Source of the DNA: JBIICI01 sp044238935
GTDB taxonomy: Bacteria > Pseudomonadota > Alphaproteobacteria > Micavibrionales > Micavibrionaceae
Assembly: GCA_044238935.1 (NCBI GenBank)
Contig: JBIICI010000003.1
Coordinates: 52,684 to 116,683 of the forward strand
Direction: 5' to 3'
DNA: 64,000 nt
Shown: in pieces, positions 17,685 to 24,543 of the stretch
How the letters are laid out: the number at the start of each line of letters is the position of its first letter
Position numbering within the stretch: position 1 is the stretch's first letter
Translations under genes and position numbers: made by a program
Notes under the pieces: model-generated
The model's database searches: none
What the model saw: the letters and a program-made list of their open reading frames with translations, nothing else
Told to the model about the DNA's origin: nothing

Positions 17685-18156
17685 AAGAAACACCTTTTGT
17701 TGATGCGTTAGGAATATAAGGGAAATATGGGGACATTGGCTGTAGGGAAACAGATGATTCTTTTTGCTGATAAGGATTGGTTGCCAAAAAATCACGCTCC
17801 TTAACAATTTTTTTGCGGATCAGAATTGTTTCAATTTTATCCATCGCCTCATTCCACAGGGCAGCGGCGCGCACTTCCTTATGACGTCGGGCATCGGGGC
17901 GCATCATGCGCATACCGTAATGGCGCAAGACCATCATATGATCCATCATTAAACGACGCGTGCGATGTAATGTTTCAACCACTTTGAAAATATCCATAGG
18001 CTCACACGGGCGTGGATAAAGCGCCAAGCCCGCGCGCGCTTGCGCACCGTCTTGGGTCGCTTTTTGGGCAGCAATAAACCAAAACCATGCTTCTTCGGCA
18101 TTTTCAAAAGCAAAGGTTTTGGGCTCAGGTTGGTATCGTGTATATTTCAATTTCAT
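17659..18156 (-). CDS. First gene of the phage structural cassette, unknown function
   Basis: 165 residues from the ATG at 18156 with AAAGGTG nine bases upstream. An alternative ATG at 18195 would place the LexA-type box inside the coding region and is disfavoured. Conserved-looking segments are EEAWFWFIAAQKA, YPRPCEPMDIFKVVETLHRTRR, a His/Met-rich helix MMDHMMVLRHYGMRMM, and AALWNEAMDKIETIL. It is basic and helical, suggesting nucleic-acid or protein binding. Similar proteins sit at the head of portal cassettes in alphaproteobacterial genomes in my recollection; the role is unknown. Confidence 0.6.
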   Translation of the reverse strand: MKLKYTRYQPEPKTFAFENAEEAWFWFIAAQKATQDGAQARAGLALYPRPCEPMDIFKVVETLHRTRRLMMDHMMVLRHYGMRMMRPDARRHKEVRAAALWNEAMDKIETILIRKKIVKERDFLATNPYQQKESSVSLQPMSPYFPYIPNASTKGVSYDSAIHYA

Positions 18157-18189
18157 AAAATCAGCACCTTTACGCTTTCGTTCTTTTAT

Positions 18190-18236
18190 GTTCATTCTAT
18201 GTTCTATACTATGAACATGATTTTTTGATTCGTCAA
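18190..18236 (-). promoter_or_regulatory. Putative promoter with LexA-type SOS box for the phage cassette
   Basis: On the minus strand, TTGACG (18236-18231) and CATAGT (18213-18208) are spaced 17 bases apart. Directly downstream lies GAAC-N7-GAAC (18204-18190), which is the alphaproteobacterial LexA site GTTC-N7-GTTC read from the other strand. It lies 34 bases before the first phage gene. A further GAAC at 18213-18216 makes an additional inverted arrangement. Confidence 0.5.
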
Positions 18237-18261
18237 GTCTTTTTTGAGGAATTTATTCCTA

Positions 18262-18286
18262 TTTACTTTTTCGCGTAGAAAGTGAA
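18262..18286. promoter_or_regulatory. Candidate operator dyad before the HTH gene
   Basis: Arms TTTACTTT (18262-18269) and AAAGTGAA (18279-18286) form an imperfect dyad with seven of eight positions matched. It ends 11 bases before the ATG of the HTH gene and sits between it and the divergent phage cassette. It is a plausible operator for that protein. Confidence 0.35.
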
Positions 18287-18297
18287 TAATCTACCCT

Positions 18298-18537
18298 ATG
18301 TTTACACATGATGATCTTTGGAATGGCATTGACCGCTTGGCGGAACGCCATGGTTATTCCGCCTCAGGCCTCGCTAAAAAAGCGGGGCTTGACCCCACCA
18401 GTTTTAACCGCAGCAAGCGTCTGAGTGCAGGCGGCAAAGAACGCTGGCCGTCTACTGAAAATTTGGCACGGATCTTAAGCGTGACCAACACTACCCTTTC
18501 GGAATTTGAATTGCTGATGCAAAAAACAGCCTCATAA
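18298..18537 (+). CDS. CI/S24-like HTH regulator lacking the peptidase domain
   Basis: 79 residues: an XRE-type helix-turn-helix with LAERHGYSASGLAKKAGLDP, TSFNRSKRLS and RWPSTENLARIL. This closely follows the N-terminal domain of S24 (LexA/CI-like) regulators that normally have about 200 residues. Here the frame ends in TAA straight after the DNA-binding domain, with no trace of the Ser-Lys autoproteolysis domain downstream. It may be a constitutive repressor or a dead remnant. It is divergent from the phage cassette, a typical repressor position. There is no good ribosome binding site. Confidence 0.72.
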   Translation: MFTHDDLWNGIDRLAERHGYSASGLAKKAGLDPTSFNRSKRLSAGGKERWPSTENLARILSVTNTTLSEFELLMQKTAS

Positions 18538-18632
18538 AACAACATCCGAAAATTTCATTTGCAATTCGCCATCATTTTTGTTTATAAAGAAACACTGGAA
18601 TTTTAATAAGTGAATGATAGGAATAAATATTC

Positions 18633-19007
18633 ATGGCACGCGTAACCGTTGAAGATTGTATTGATAAAGTGGATAGCCGTTTTGAGCTTGTGATGATTGC
18701 TGCCCAACGCGCACGTCGTATTGGTTCAGGATCTGCCTTAACGATTGATCGCGATAATGACAAAAACCCTGTCATTGCCTTGCGTGAAATCGCTGAGGAA
18801 ACAATCGATGTTGACAATATTCGCAATGAAATTATCCAGCACAATCAACGTGTGATCCTAATGGATGATGAAGATGATGTGATTGATTTTATGCGGGGTG
18901 AACATGATGACACATTCGGCATGAATTTTGCTGACCGCGTGGAACGTGACACAGATGATGACGATGATGATTTTGGCGATGATTTCGCCGATGATGACGA
19001 TGAATAA
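18633..19007 (+). CDS. rpoZ: RNA polymerase omega subunit
   Basis: 124 residues. It chaperones the beta-prime subunit into RNA polymerase. The signature MARVTVEDCIDKV, SRFELVMIAAQRARRI and NPVIALREIAEETID is intact. The C-terminal 45 residues are an unusually acidic tail (runs of Asp/Glu), longer than the E. coli protein (91 residues); extended acidic tails are seen in several Alphaproteobacteria. A terminator follows, and spoT, which often follows rpoZ, is not present here. Confidence 0.96.
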   Translation: MARVTVEDCIDKVDSRFELVMIAAQRARRIGSGSALTIDRDNDKNPVIALREIAEETIDVDNIRNEIIQHNQRVILMDDEDDVIDFMRGEHDDTFGMNFADRVERDTDDDDDDFGDDFADDDDE

Positions 19008-19035
19008 ACCGTCTTAAATCCCCCTACTCTTTTTT

Positions 19036-19082
19036 AAAAAGGCCTTTATTGCATTTTTATGTGTTATAAAGGCTTTTTTATA
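19036..19082 (+). terminator. Rho-independent terminator after rpoZ
   Basis: AAAAAGGCCTTTAT pairs with ATAAAGGCTTTTTT across a loop of about 16 bases, and the right arm ends in a T-run. Confidence 0.8.
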
Positions 19083-19116
19083 TATGCTATGAACTCTTCT
19101 TTTTTTTGAGAAATTT

Positions 19117-20271
19117 ATGTCTCTAACCCCTTTATCCCTTTATGTCCATTGGCCATTTTGTAAGAAAAAATGCCCCTATTGCGATTTTAATTCCCATGTG
19201 CGTGACCATATCGAACAGGGTCAATGGCGTGATGCCTTATTAGCAGAAATGCGTTTTATGGCCGAATTATTAGGGGATGATCGGCAATTGGTTTCGATTT
19301 TCTTTGGCGGTGGCACGCCGTCTTTGATGCCGCCTGAAACGGTTGCGGCGATTATCAACCAAGCGCAAATATTATGGACAAGTCTTGATGATATTGAAAT
19401 CACTTTAGAAGCCAATCCAACCTCAGTAGAAAAAGATCGATTTGCCGATTTTCGTGCCGCAGGGATCAATCGTGTGTCACTGGGGATTCAGGCCTTAAAC
19501 GATGCGGATCTACAGTTTTTAGGGCGTGAACATAGTATGAGAGAGGCTCTATCAGCCATTGAAACGGCACAGCAAATTTTTGATCGCTATAGTTTTGATC
19601 TGATCTGTGCCCGCCCCCATCAAACTGCTGCCGCGTGGGAGGTTGAGCTAAAACACGCCCTTTCTTATACCGCCCAACATTTATCCGTGTATCAATTAAC
19701 AATTGAACCGCAAACAGCCTTTAAAACACTTTATGATCGGGGGGATTTTTCCTTACCAACAGACGAAGTTTGCGCCGATATTTACGACCTGACACGCGAT
19801 TTATTGGCGGATGCAGGGCTGCAATATTATGAGATTTCAAATTACGCCGCCACAGGGCATGAATGTCGTCACAATCTAACCTATTGGCGGTACCAAGATT
19901 ATGCAGGCATTGGCGCAGGTGCACATGGACGCATTACAGTTAAGGGTAAAAAAATCGCAACACGCACGCACAAAGCGCCCGAAATATGGTTGCAACGTGT
20001 ACAATCTATTGGTCATGCCTGTCACCCATTTGAAGAAATTCACGGCAAAGAAAGGGGGCTGGAGGCCTTGATGATGGGACTGCGCCTTAAGGAAGGCCTG
20101 CCCCTATCCCGATTGGAAACAGAATCTGGATTACCCTTTGATCACATTATCGATCCCAACAGATTGGATGTTCTGGTCAAAGAAGGTATGCTGCGCATCG
20201 AAAACCAAACCCTATACCCCACCGATGCCGCCTTATGTCGTTTAGACGGTGTGCTGCGATATTTGATGTAA
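19117..20271 (+). CDS. hemW: HemW-type radical SAM heme chaperone
   Basis: 384 residues. The radical-SAM cluster site is CKKKCPYCDF near residue 15. It is followed by FFGGGTPSLMPP, EANPTSVE, GIQALNDADLQFLGREHS and YEISNYA, all HemW/HemN-like. Lack of the HemN N-terminal extension and the 384-residue length point to HemW, which inserts heme into respiratory proteins, rather than oxygen-independent coproporphyrinogen oxidase. One unusual detail: FDLICARPHQT replaces the common DLIYG(R/L)P-Q. It is single-gene, bounded by terminators on both sides. Confidence 0.93.
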   Translation: MSLTPLSLYVHWPFCKKKCPYCDFNSHVRDHIEQGQWRDALLAEMRFMAELLGDDRQLVSIFFGGGTPSLMPPETVAAIINQAQILWTSLDDIEITLEANPTSVEKDRFADFRAAGINRVSLGIQALNDADLQFLGREHSMREALSAIETAQQIFDRYSFDLICARPHQTAAAWEVELKHALSYTAQHLSVYQLTIEPQTAFKTLYDRGDFSLPTDEVCADIYDLTRDLLADAGLQYYEISNYAATGHECRHNLTYWRYQDYAGIGAGAHGRITVKGKKIATRTHKAPEIWLQRVQSIGHACHPFEEIHGKERGLEALMMGLRLKEGLPLSRLETESGLPFDHIIDPNRLDVLVKEGMLRIENQTLYPTDAALCRLDGVLRYLM

Positions 20272-20273
20272 TT

Positions 20274-20325
20274 AAACACCGCCTACAAAGCAATAAAAGG
20301 CGGCGTTTAATGTTTTTATTTTTTT
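20274..20325 (+). terminator. Terminator after hemW
   Basis: AAACACCGCC and GGCGGCGTTT form a ten-base stem with one mismatch and a 13-base loop, followed by a T-rich tract. Confidence 0.7.
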
Positions 20326-20370
20326 AAAATCAACCAAGATGCACATATTTTAATTGGAACGATATAGTCA

Positions 20371-20388
20371 AACCAAATAAATTTGGTT
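20371..20388. repeat. Short perfect palindrome
   Basis: AACCAAAT and ATTTGGTT flank two bases. The half-site resembles the core of the larger inverted repeat at 20522-20605 (ATTTGGTT ... AACCAAAT). Confidence 0.6.
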
Positions 20389-20408
20389 ATGGCGCTCTGA
20401 ACAGCAAT

Positions 20409-20482
20409 CGTCATAGCGGACGTGATCCGGTATCTCCCGCCTATAAGCCTGAGATGCCGTGTCGGGGCACGGCATGACGTCA
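20409..20482. repeat. REP-like two-hairpin element, copy C (inverted relative to B)
   Basis: Contains AGATGCCGTGTCGGGGCACG and CGGCATGACG, and a second arm CGGACGTGATCCGGTAT. Its reverse complement aligns along its whole length with copy B at 14355. It lies between hemW and the second GGDEF gene. Confidence 0.78.
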
Positions 20483-20521
20483 TAAGGCAGGGAAATAAAG
20501 GGTCAATAGACCGAATGATAT

Positions 20522-20605
20522 AATCATTTTTATTTGGTTTAGCTATAACGGATATAGCCTTGTTTGTTCTTTTGTATTTTATAGCCTAACCAAATAAAAA
20601 TGATT
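20522..20605. repeat. Long near-perfect inverted repeat (27-base arms)
   Basis: Arms 20522-20548 and 20579-20605 match at 25 of 27 positions around a 30-base loop. Transcribed, it would form a long stable hairpin just upstream of the GGDEF gene at 20660. As DNA it could be a binding site or a mobile-element remnant. Confidence 0.8.
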
Positions 20606-20607
20606 GA

Positions 20608-20643
20608 TATTTTTCTATGGAAACTATATAGTATAGAAAAATA
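20608..20643. promoter_or_regulatory. Perfect 11-base inverted repeat upstream of GGDEF gene
   Basis: TATTTTTCTAT (20608-20618) and ATAGAAAAATA (20633-20643) form a perfect dyad with a 14-base centre. It ends 16 bases before the ATG at 20660, so it could act as an operator or as a 5'-leader hairpin controlling access to the start. Confidence 0.5.
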
Positions 20644-20659
20644 CATACAGGGATAAAAC

Positions 20660-21394
20660 ATGAGAAAAGACAATCAAAAGACAATGACATCTGAATTTAA
20701 CGTGCAAGCATTGCTTGAGGAGCTTAAAGCATCCAAAGAAAAAAACGCACGTCTTGAAGAAGAAAACGCACACCTAAAAAATCTTTCAATCCGAGATGAG
20801 CTAACGGGACTCTTAAACCTTCGTGGATTCAATGAAGTCATGCATCCTTATGTCGCTGAAAAAAAACGAATAGAGTTTGATAATAACAATAAAAAACCGA
20901 TGAATTTCAATCAAACACAAGATCCAACAAAAGGCGATTATTTAGTTTTTATTGATGCAACAAAATTCAAGCACATTAATGACACATATGGCCATGAAAT
21001 TGGCGATAAAGCCTTAGTCCTTATCGCCGCAAATATGCAACTGAATGCCCGTGAAACAGATTTTGTTATTCGCAAAGGTGGTGATGAATTTTGTATTCTT
21101 TTCAAAGAGGCAACCGAAGAAAGCGTTCAGAACTCTATAAATAGAATCAAGGAAGCTTTAAAAAACACTCCTTTAGAGACCAAAAAAGGCGCTATTCATG
21201 TCGGCATTGACGCAGGATTTACAAAAGCCGCAATCAATCCAAACCTAAGTATTGAGGATAATGTTAAGATTTGGATTAAAACAGCTGATGACAAAATGTA
21301 TGAGAACAAAGCAAACAATAAACTGCGAACCCTATCCCCTGCTCAGGAAATAATCCCAACTGTAAATCCCTGTTTGATGTCCATCGTCAAATAG
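20660..21394 (+). CDS. GGDEF diguanylate cyclase with N-terminal coiled coil (paralog 2)
   Basis: 244 residues. An N-terminal Glu/Lys-rich coiled coil (about 12-42) leads into a GGDEF domain with RDELTGLLNLRGF, DATKFKHINDTYGHE and GGDEF at 140-144. RETD at 131-134 occupies the I-site position. It is similar throughout to the protein at 13670, including the domain boundary and the KKP-rich insert before the second motif, so they are paralogs. The last 63 bases overlap the convergent DUF971 gene, giving a tail (LSPAQEIIPTVNPCL) absent from the paralog. The upstream region is full of inverted repeats. Confidence 0.92.
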   Translation: MRKDNQKTMTSEFNVQALLEELKASKEKNARLEEENAHLKNLSIRDELTGLLNLRGFNEVMHPYVAEKKRIEFDNNNKKPMNFNQTQDPTKGDYLVFIDATKFKHINDTYGHEIGDKALVLIAANMQLNARETDFVIRKGGDEFCILFKEATEESVQNSINRIKEALKNTPLETKKGAIHVGIDAGFTKAAINPNLSIEDNVKIWIKTADDKMYENKANNKLRTLSPAQEIIPTVNPCLMSIVK

Positions 21395-21610
21395 AATACG
21401 AATGGCATAATGCCCAACGGGTTCAATGGCTTGAATTTTGACGTTATCTTTGCCTGTGACAATTTTTTTACCCTCCCCATGTCCTTGCACTTCGGCGCTG
21501 GGGCTTTCAACACGCAAATAGGTGGCGGTGAATGATTTTCGTGTGCCATCGTCAAAATCGATAGAGAGATGTTGACGATCAGGGCTGATGGTAATTTGCA
21601 GCGGCCACAT
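21332..21610 (-). CDS. DUF971 family protein
   Basis: 92 residues. The domain is the N-terminal one also found in gamma-butyrobetaine hydroxylase. Family features seen: TYLRVESPSAEVQGHG, VKIQAIEPVGHYAIRI, and FDDGHQTGIYSWDYF. Stand-alone DUF971 proteins have been linked to Fe-S cluster metabolism in some bacteria, but no biochemical role can be read here. The start codon overlaps the stop of the Trm112-like gene by one base (TAATG), so the two form an operon. Its 3' end overlaps the convergent GGDEF gene. Confidence 0.87.
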   Translation of the reverse strand: MWPLQITISPDRQHLSIDFDDGTRKSFTATYLRVESPSAEVQGHGEGKKIVTGKDNVKIQAIEPVGHYAIRILFDDGHQTGIYSWDYFLSRG

Positions 21611-21780
21611 TAGGATACGTTATCCAATTTGCGCGCCTCATCCACCAGCATAATTGGAATCCCATCCCGAATGGGATAGGCCAACCCCGCAGCCTCTGAA
21701 ATCAATTCTTGGGCGTCTTCGTCATAGATTAAGGGCGATTTTGTTAAAGGACAGGCTAAATAGCTATAAGGGGAATGCAT
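21610..21780 (-). CDS. Trm112/UPF0434 family small protein
   Basis: 56 residues from the ATG at 21780, which has AAGAGAA upstream; a TTG 15 bases earlier is less likely. Family motifs: LACPLTKSPL, then AYPIRDGIPIMLVDEAR. Trm112-like proteins are small zinc-ribbon or degenerate zinc-ribbon partners of methyltransferases. Here only one Cys remains, so metal binding is doubtful, as in many bacterial UPF0434 members. It is coupled to the DUF971 gene downstream. Confidence 0.88.
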   Translation of the reverse strand: MHSPYSYLACPLTKSPLIYDEDAQELISEAAGLAYPIRDGIPIMLVDEARKLDNVS

Positions 21781-21884
21781 AGATTCTCTTTTCAAAATTA
21801 AAAATACTTAAACAGCATTTTAGCTTGACATCACCGCCCGAACAAGGCATAAAATCCAACACAGACACAAATATATACACATAT

Positions 21885-21961
21885 GGCGGTGTAGCTCAGC
21901 AGGTTAGAGCAGAGGAATCATAATCCTTGTGTCGGGGGTTCGAATCCCTCCACCGCTACCA
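21885..21961 (+). tRNA. tRNA-Met (CAT), elongator type
   Basis: 77 bases with encoded CCA. The acceptor stem GGCGGTG/CACCGCT has a G1-T72 wobble, the D-arm is GCTC...GAGC, the anticodon loop is ATCATAA (anticodon CAT) on stem GAGGA/TCCTT, and the T-arm is GGGGG-TTCGAAT-CCCTC. The initiator-specific C1-A72 mismatch and three anticodon-stem G-C pairs are absent, so it is the elongator. It is transcribed towards the convergent divL gene. Confidence 0.95.
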
Positions 21962-21973
21962 TTTTATTTCACA

Positions 21974-24436
21974 CTAAGTAATCGGAAAAACCAAACTCAC
22001 AATCGTGCCTTGGTCAACTTCGCTGTCGATTTCGACATGGCCGCCATGAAGTTTGACGATATTATTGACCAATGCTAATCCCAATCCTGCACCGCTTTGG
22101 TGGGGGGTATTGCCTTCAAATTGGGGGCGGCTGCCACGTTCGAATGGTTCTAAAATCCGTTGTTGAATATCTTTGGGGATACCTGTGCCTGTGTCAGTCA
22201 CGCTGATAATCAAATATGTATCGGTTTTTTCTGCATTCAACGTAATATCACCGCCCTTTGGGGTATAGGTAATGGCGTTGCGGATCAAATTGACCATGGC
22301 TTGACGGATTCGCCGTTCGTCGCCTTGCAAAATCAATGGCGGCAAGTGGGGCGGAATATCAGGTAAGGTCAATGTCAGGCTTTCTTTTTGAGCCCATTCA
22401 CGGGTTAAATGCGCGATATTTTGGATCATATTATAGATATTGATGGATTCTATATTCAGGCTAAACTGCCCTGCCTCAATCGTGGATAAATCCAAAATAT
22501 CGTTAATCAGACTCAATAACACACTTCCTGCATCATGAATCCCCTTGGTGTATTCTTTTTGACGTTCATTTAAGCTGCCAAAAAATTCATTTTGTAAGAT
22601 TTCCGAAAAGCCCATAATGGCGTTCAGGGGCGTGCGCAGTTGATAGGATACGTTGGCAAGGAAATCCAGTTTTAAACGCTCGGCTTCTTCCAGCGCGGAA
22701 TTACGCTCTCGCAGCATTAATTCAACGCGCGCGGCATTGGTGATGTCACTAAAGGTAATCAAGACCCCCCCATCAGGCAGCGGTACGGAGGTATAATCAA
22801 ACAACCGTCCATCGGCAATTTCAATGCGCCCTTCTTCCAATTGGCGTTGCAGCCCCATCGCCAGCAATTGTTGTTTTTTTTCCGTCCATTGATCCTCAAG
22901 GAAAAAAGGCTTCATTTTCTCAACCAAAGTGCCGATATGCGGCTTTGTGCCCAGCCATGCTTCGTCTAAATTCCATTGTTCCGCAAAAGTCGGATTCCAA
23001 AGCTGTAACCGCCCATCGCTGCGATACACAACCACGCCTTCCATCAAATTATCCAGCGTTTCGCGCTGCACGGCGATTAATGTGTTATAGGATGTTTCCA
23101 GCTCAATGCGGCTGGTGACATCCTCAAAGCTGGTAATCACGCCGCCCATTGGGTGCGCAATCACAAGCAAGCGCAGCATCGTCCCATCAGGCAAGTGCAT
23201 CATGCTTTCCTCAGGATCAATGACCTTGGTAAAGTATGACATCCATTCTTGTTTATATTGCCTAAAATCGCTTTGTTCTGGCAAACGGCGCATTTCACGC
23301 AATTTTTCCAAAACATCCCCCAATTTGGGATGATTATTCAACCATGAATCTTCTAAATGCCATAGGCGCGCATAGGCCGTATTGTAAAATTCCAATTTTT
23401 CATCCGCGCCAAAAATTGCAATCGCACTGCCCAAATTTTCTAGCAAATCACGGTTTACGGAGGACAAGCGGCGTTTTTCAATTTCCAATTCTTCTTCGCG
23501 TGTTACATCAATCGCACCACCAATTGTTCCAATATAGGATTGATCTAAATCTGTATCACTATCACGATGGCGTGACCCCACGGTTTGTAAGGGAACTTCG
23601 AATAAATCCATTAAATGCCGTTTGCCCTCCACGATCACATGGCGGCGGCTTTTGACCATATCTTCGCGGTTGATGGCATCTTCTGCTAAGGCACGACCAG
23701 ATAGGGTCATGGCCGCATTTTTCTTGGTTGGTGTTGTAACCGATAATTCCTTTTGTGTTGCCATAATTTGCGATGGCGTCACTTGATTCAGATTGGCATA
23801 TGCCAGATTGCACCACTGAATATCCATATTATGATCCCGCATCCATAGCGGATAGGGGATATGATCCTTGGCGCGTTGGATGAAATCCATTTTTTGTTGA
23901 ATGCGTTCATAGGATTCTTGGGCTTTTTTGACAAAATATTCCTGTTGTGAAATATCCTCAAACCATAAAATAAAGCTACGGCAGACGCGATTTTGATCAC
24001 GCCCGACACGCCCCTTGATCATTAAAATCAGGGGGATTTTCTCCTCTCCCCTATCATCATGATCGGGGGATGAATAGCTGATATTTAACGTAACTTTGAG
24101 GTCAAAGGGGCGATAATCGCGCTGTAATTCCTCCAATAACTCAGAAAATAAATGCACATCTTTGGCATCCATTCTTGATTTTACATGTTCCAACGTAAAT
24201 TTTTCATGCTCAGACAAAGAATACGCAAACAACAAAGGCAATCGCCCACTGATCCAAATCTGATTTAAATCCGTTTTCTTTGAGGATTGCTTTGCATGGG
24301 ATGCTTTATAATGATTGGTTGGTGATAGCCATGCATAATAATCATGAATACACCCCCCCAAAAACGCCTCCATCCGAGAGATAGAAAGCTTGGTCGATTG
24401 TTCGGAAGCGCGTGCAAAAGGCAAAAATCGTAACAT
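21974..24436 (-). CDS. divL: DivL-like PAS kinase with Tyr at the phosphoacceptor site
   Basis: 820 residues. Several PAS-type modules (about 30-560) precede a HisKA/HATPase core. The H-box reads NVSYQLRTPLNAI: Tyr598 replaces the catalytic His, as in Caulobacter DivL. The ATPase lobe keeps NLIRNAITYTPKGG, DTGTGIPKDI, FERG and GAGLGLALVNNIV. In Caulobacter DivL binds DivK-P and controls the CckA-CtrA cell-cycle pathway; the same role here is an inference from the rare Tyr and the SYQLRTPL context. No clear membrane helix is seen. It is followed on the opposite strand by tRNA-Met and preceded by gyrA. Confidence 0.82.
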   Translation of the reverse strand: MLRFLPFARASEQSTKLSISRMEAFLGGCIHDYYAWLSPTNHYKASHAKQSSKKTDLNQIWISGRLPLLFAYSLSEHEKFTLEHVKSRMDAKDVHLFSELLEELQRDYRPFDLKVTLNISYSSPDHDDRGEEKIPLILMIKGRVGRDQNRVCRSFILWFEDISQQEYFVKKAQESYERIQQKMDFIQRAKDHIPYPLWMRDHNMDIQWCNLAYANLNQVTPSQIMATQKELSVTTPTKKNAAMTLSGRALAEDAINREDMVKSRRHVIVEGKRHLMDLFEVPLQTVGSRHRDSDTDLDQSYIGTIGGAIDVTREEELEIEKRRLSSVNRDLLENLGSAIAIFGADEKLEFYNTAYARLWHLEDSWLNNHPKLGDVLEKLREMRRLPEQSDFRQYKQEWMSYFTKVIDPEESMMHLPDGTMLRLLVIAHPMGGVITSFEDVTSRIELETSYNTLIAVQRETLDNLMEGVVVYRSDGRLQLWNPTFAEQWNLDEAWLGTKPHIGTLVEKMKPFFLEDQWTEKKQQLLAMGLQRQLEEGRIEIADGRLFDYTSVPLPDGGVLITFSDITNAARVELMLRERNSALEEAERLKLDFLANVSYQLRTPLNAIMGFSEILQNEFFGSLNERQKEYTKGIHDAGSVLLSLINDILDLSTIEAGQFSLNIESINIYNMIQNIAHLTREWAQKESLTLTLPDIPPHLPPLILQGDERRIRQAMVNLIRNAITYTPKGGDITLNAEKTDTYLIISVTDTGTGIPKDIQQRILEPFERGSRPQFEGNTPHQSGAGLGLALVNNIVKLHGGHVEIDSEVDQGTIVSLVFPIT

Positions 24437-24500
24437 GAAAGATATAGATCCGATTTATTAAGAATAAGTAAGACCACAAACTATAGCGATTTTTTTAGAT

Positions 24501-24533
24501 AAAGAAAAGGGAAGAGTGAAAACAGCACTCCCT
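24501..24533 (-). terminator. Probable terminator after gyrA
   Basis: On the minus strand GGGAGTG pairs with CACT-CTT-CCC (two or three unpaired bases) and is followed by TTTTCTTT. Confidence 0.5.
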
Positions 24534-24543
24534 AAAAGGGGGA

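Larger units (their letters stand above)
14504..18537. mobile_element. Truncated T7-like (podoviral) structural cassette
   Basis: Five overlapping or closely spaced genes on the minus strand (18156 to 14504) encode three small virion-associated-type proteins, a T7-like portal and a scaffold. A divergent CI/S24-like HTH gene is at 18298. Terminase, major capsid, tail, polymerase and lysis genes are absent; the cassette ends at a REP element where the capsid gene would be expected. The reading frames are intact, so it is a truncated prophage or a domesticated block rather than fully decayed DNA. Confidence 0.72.
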
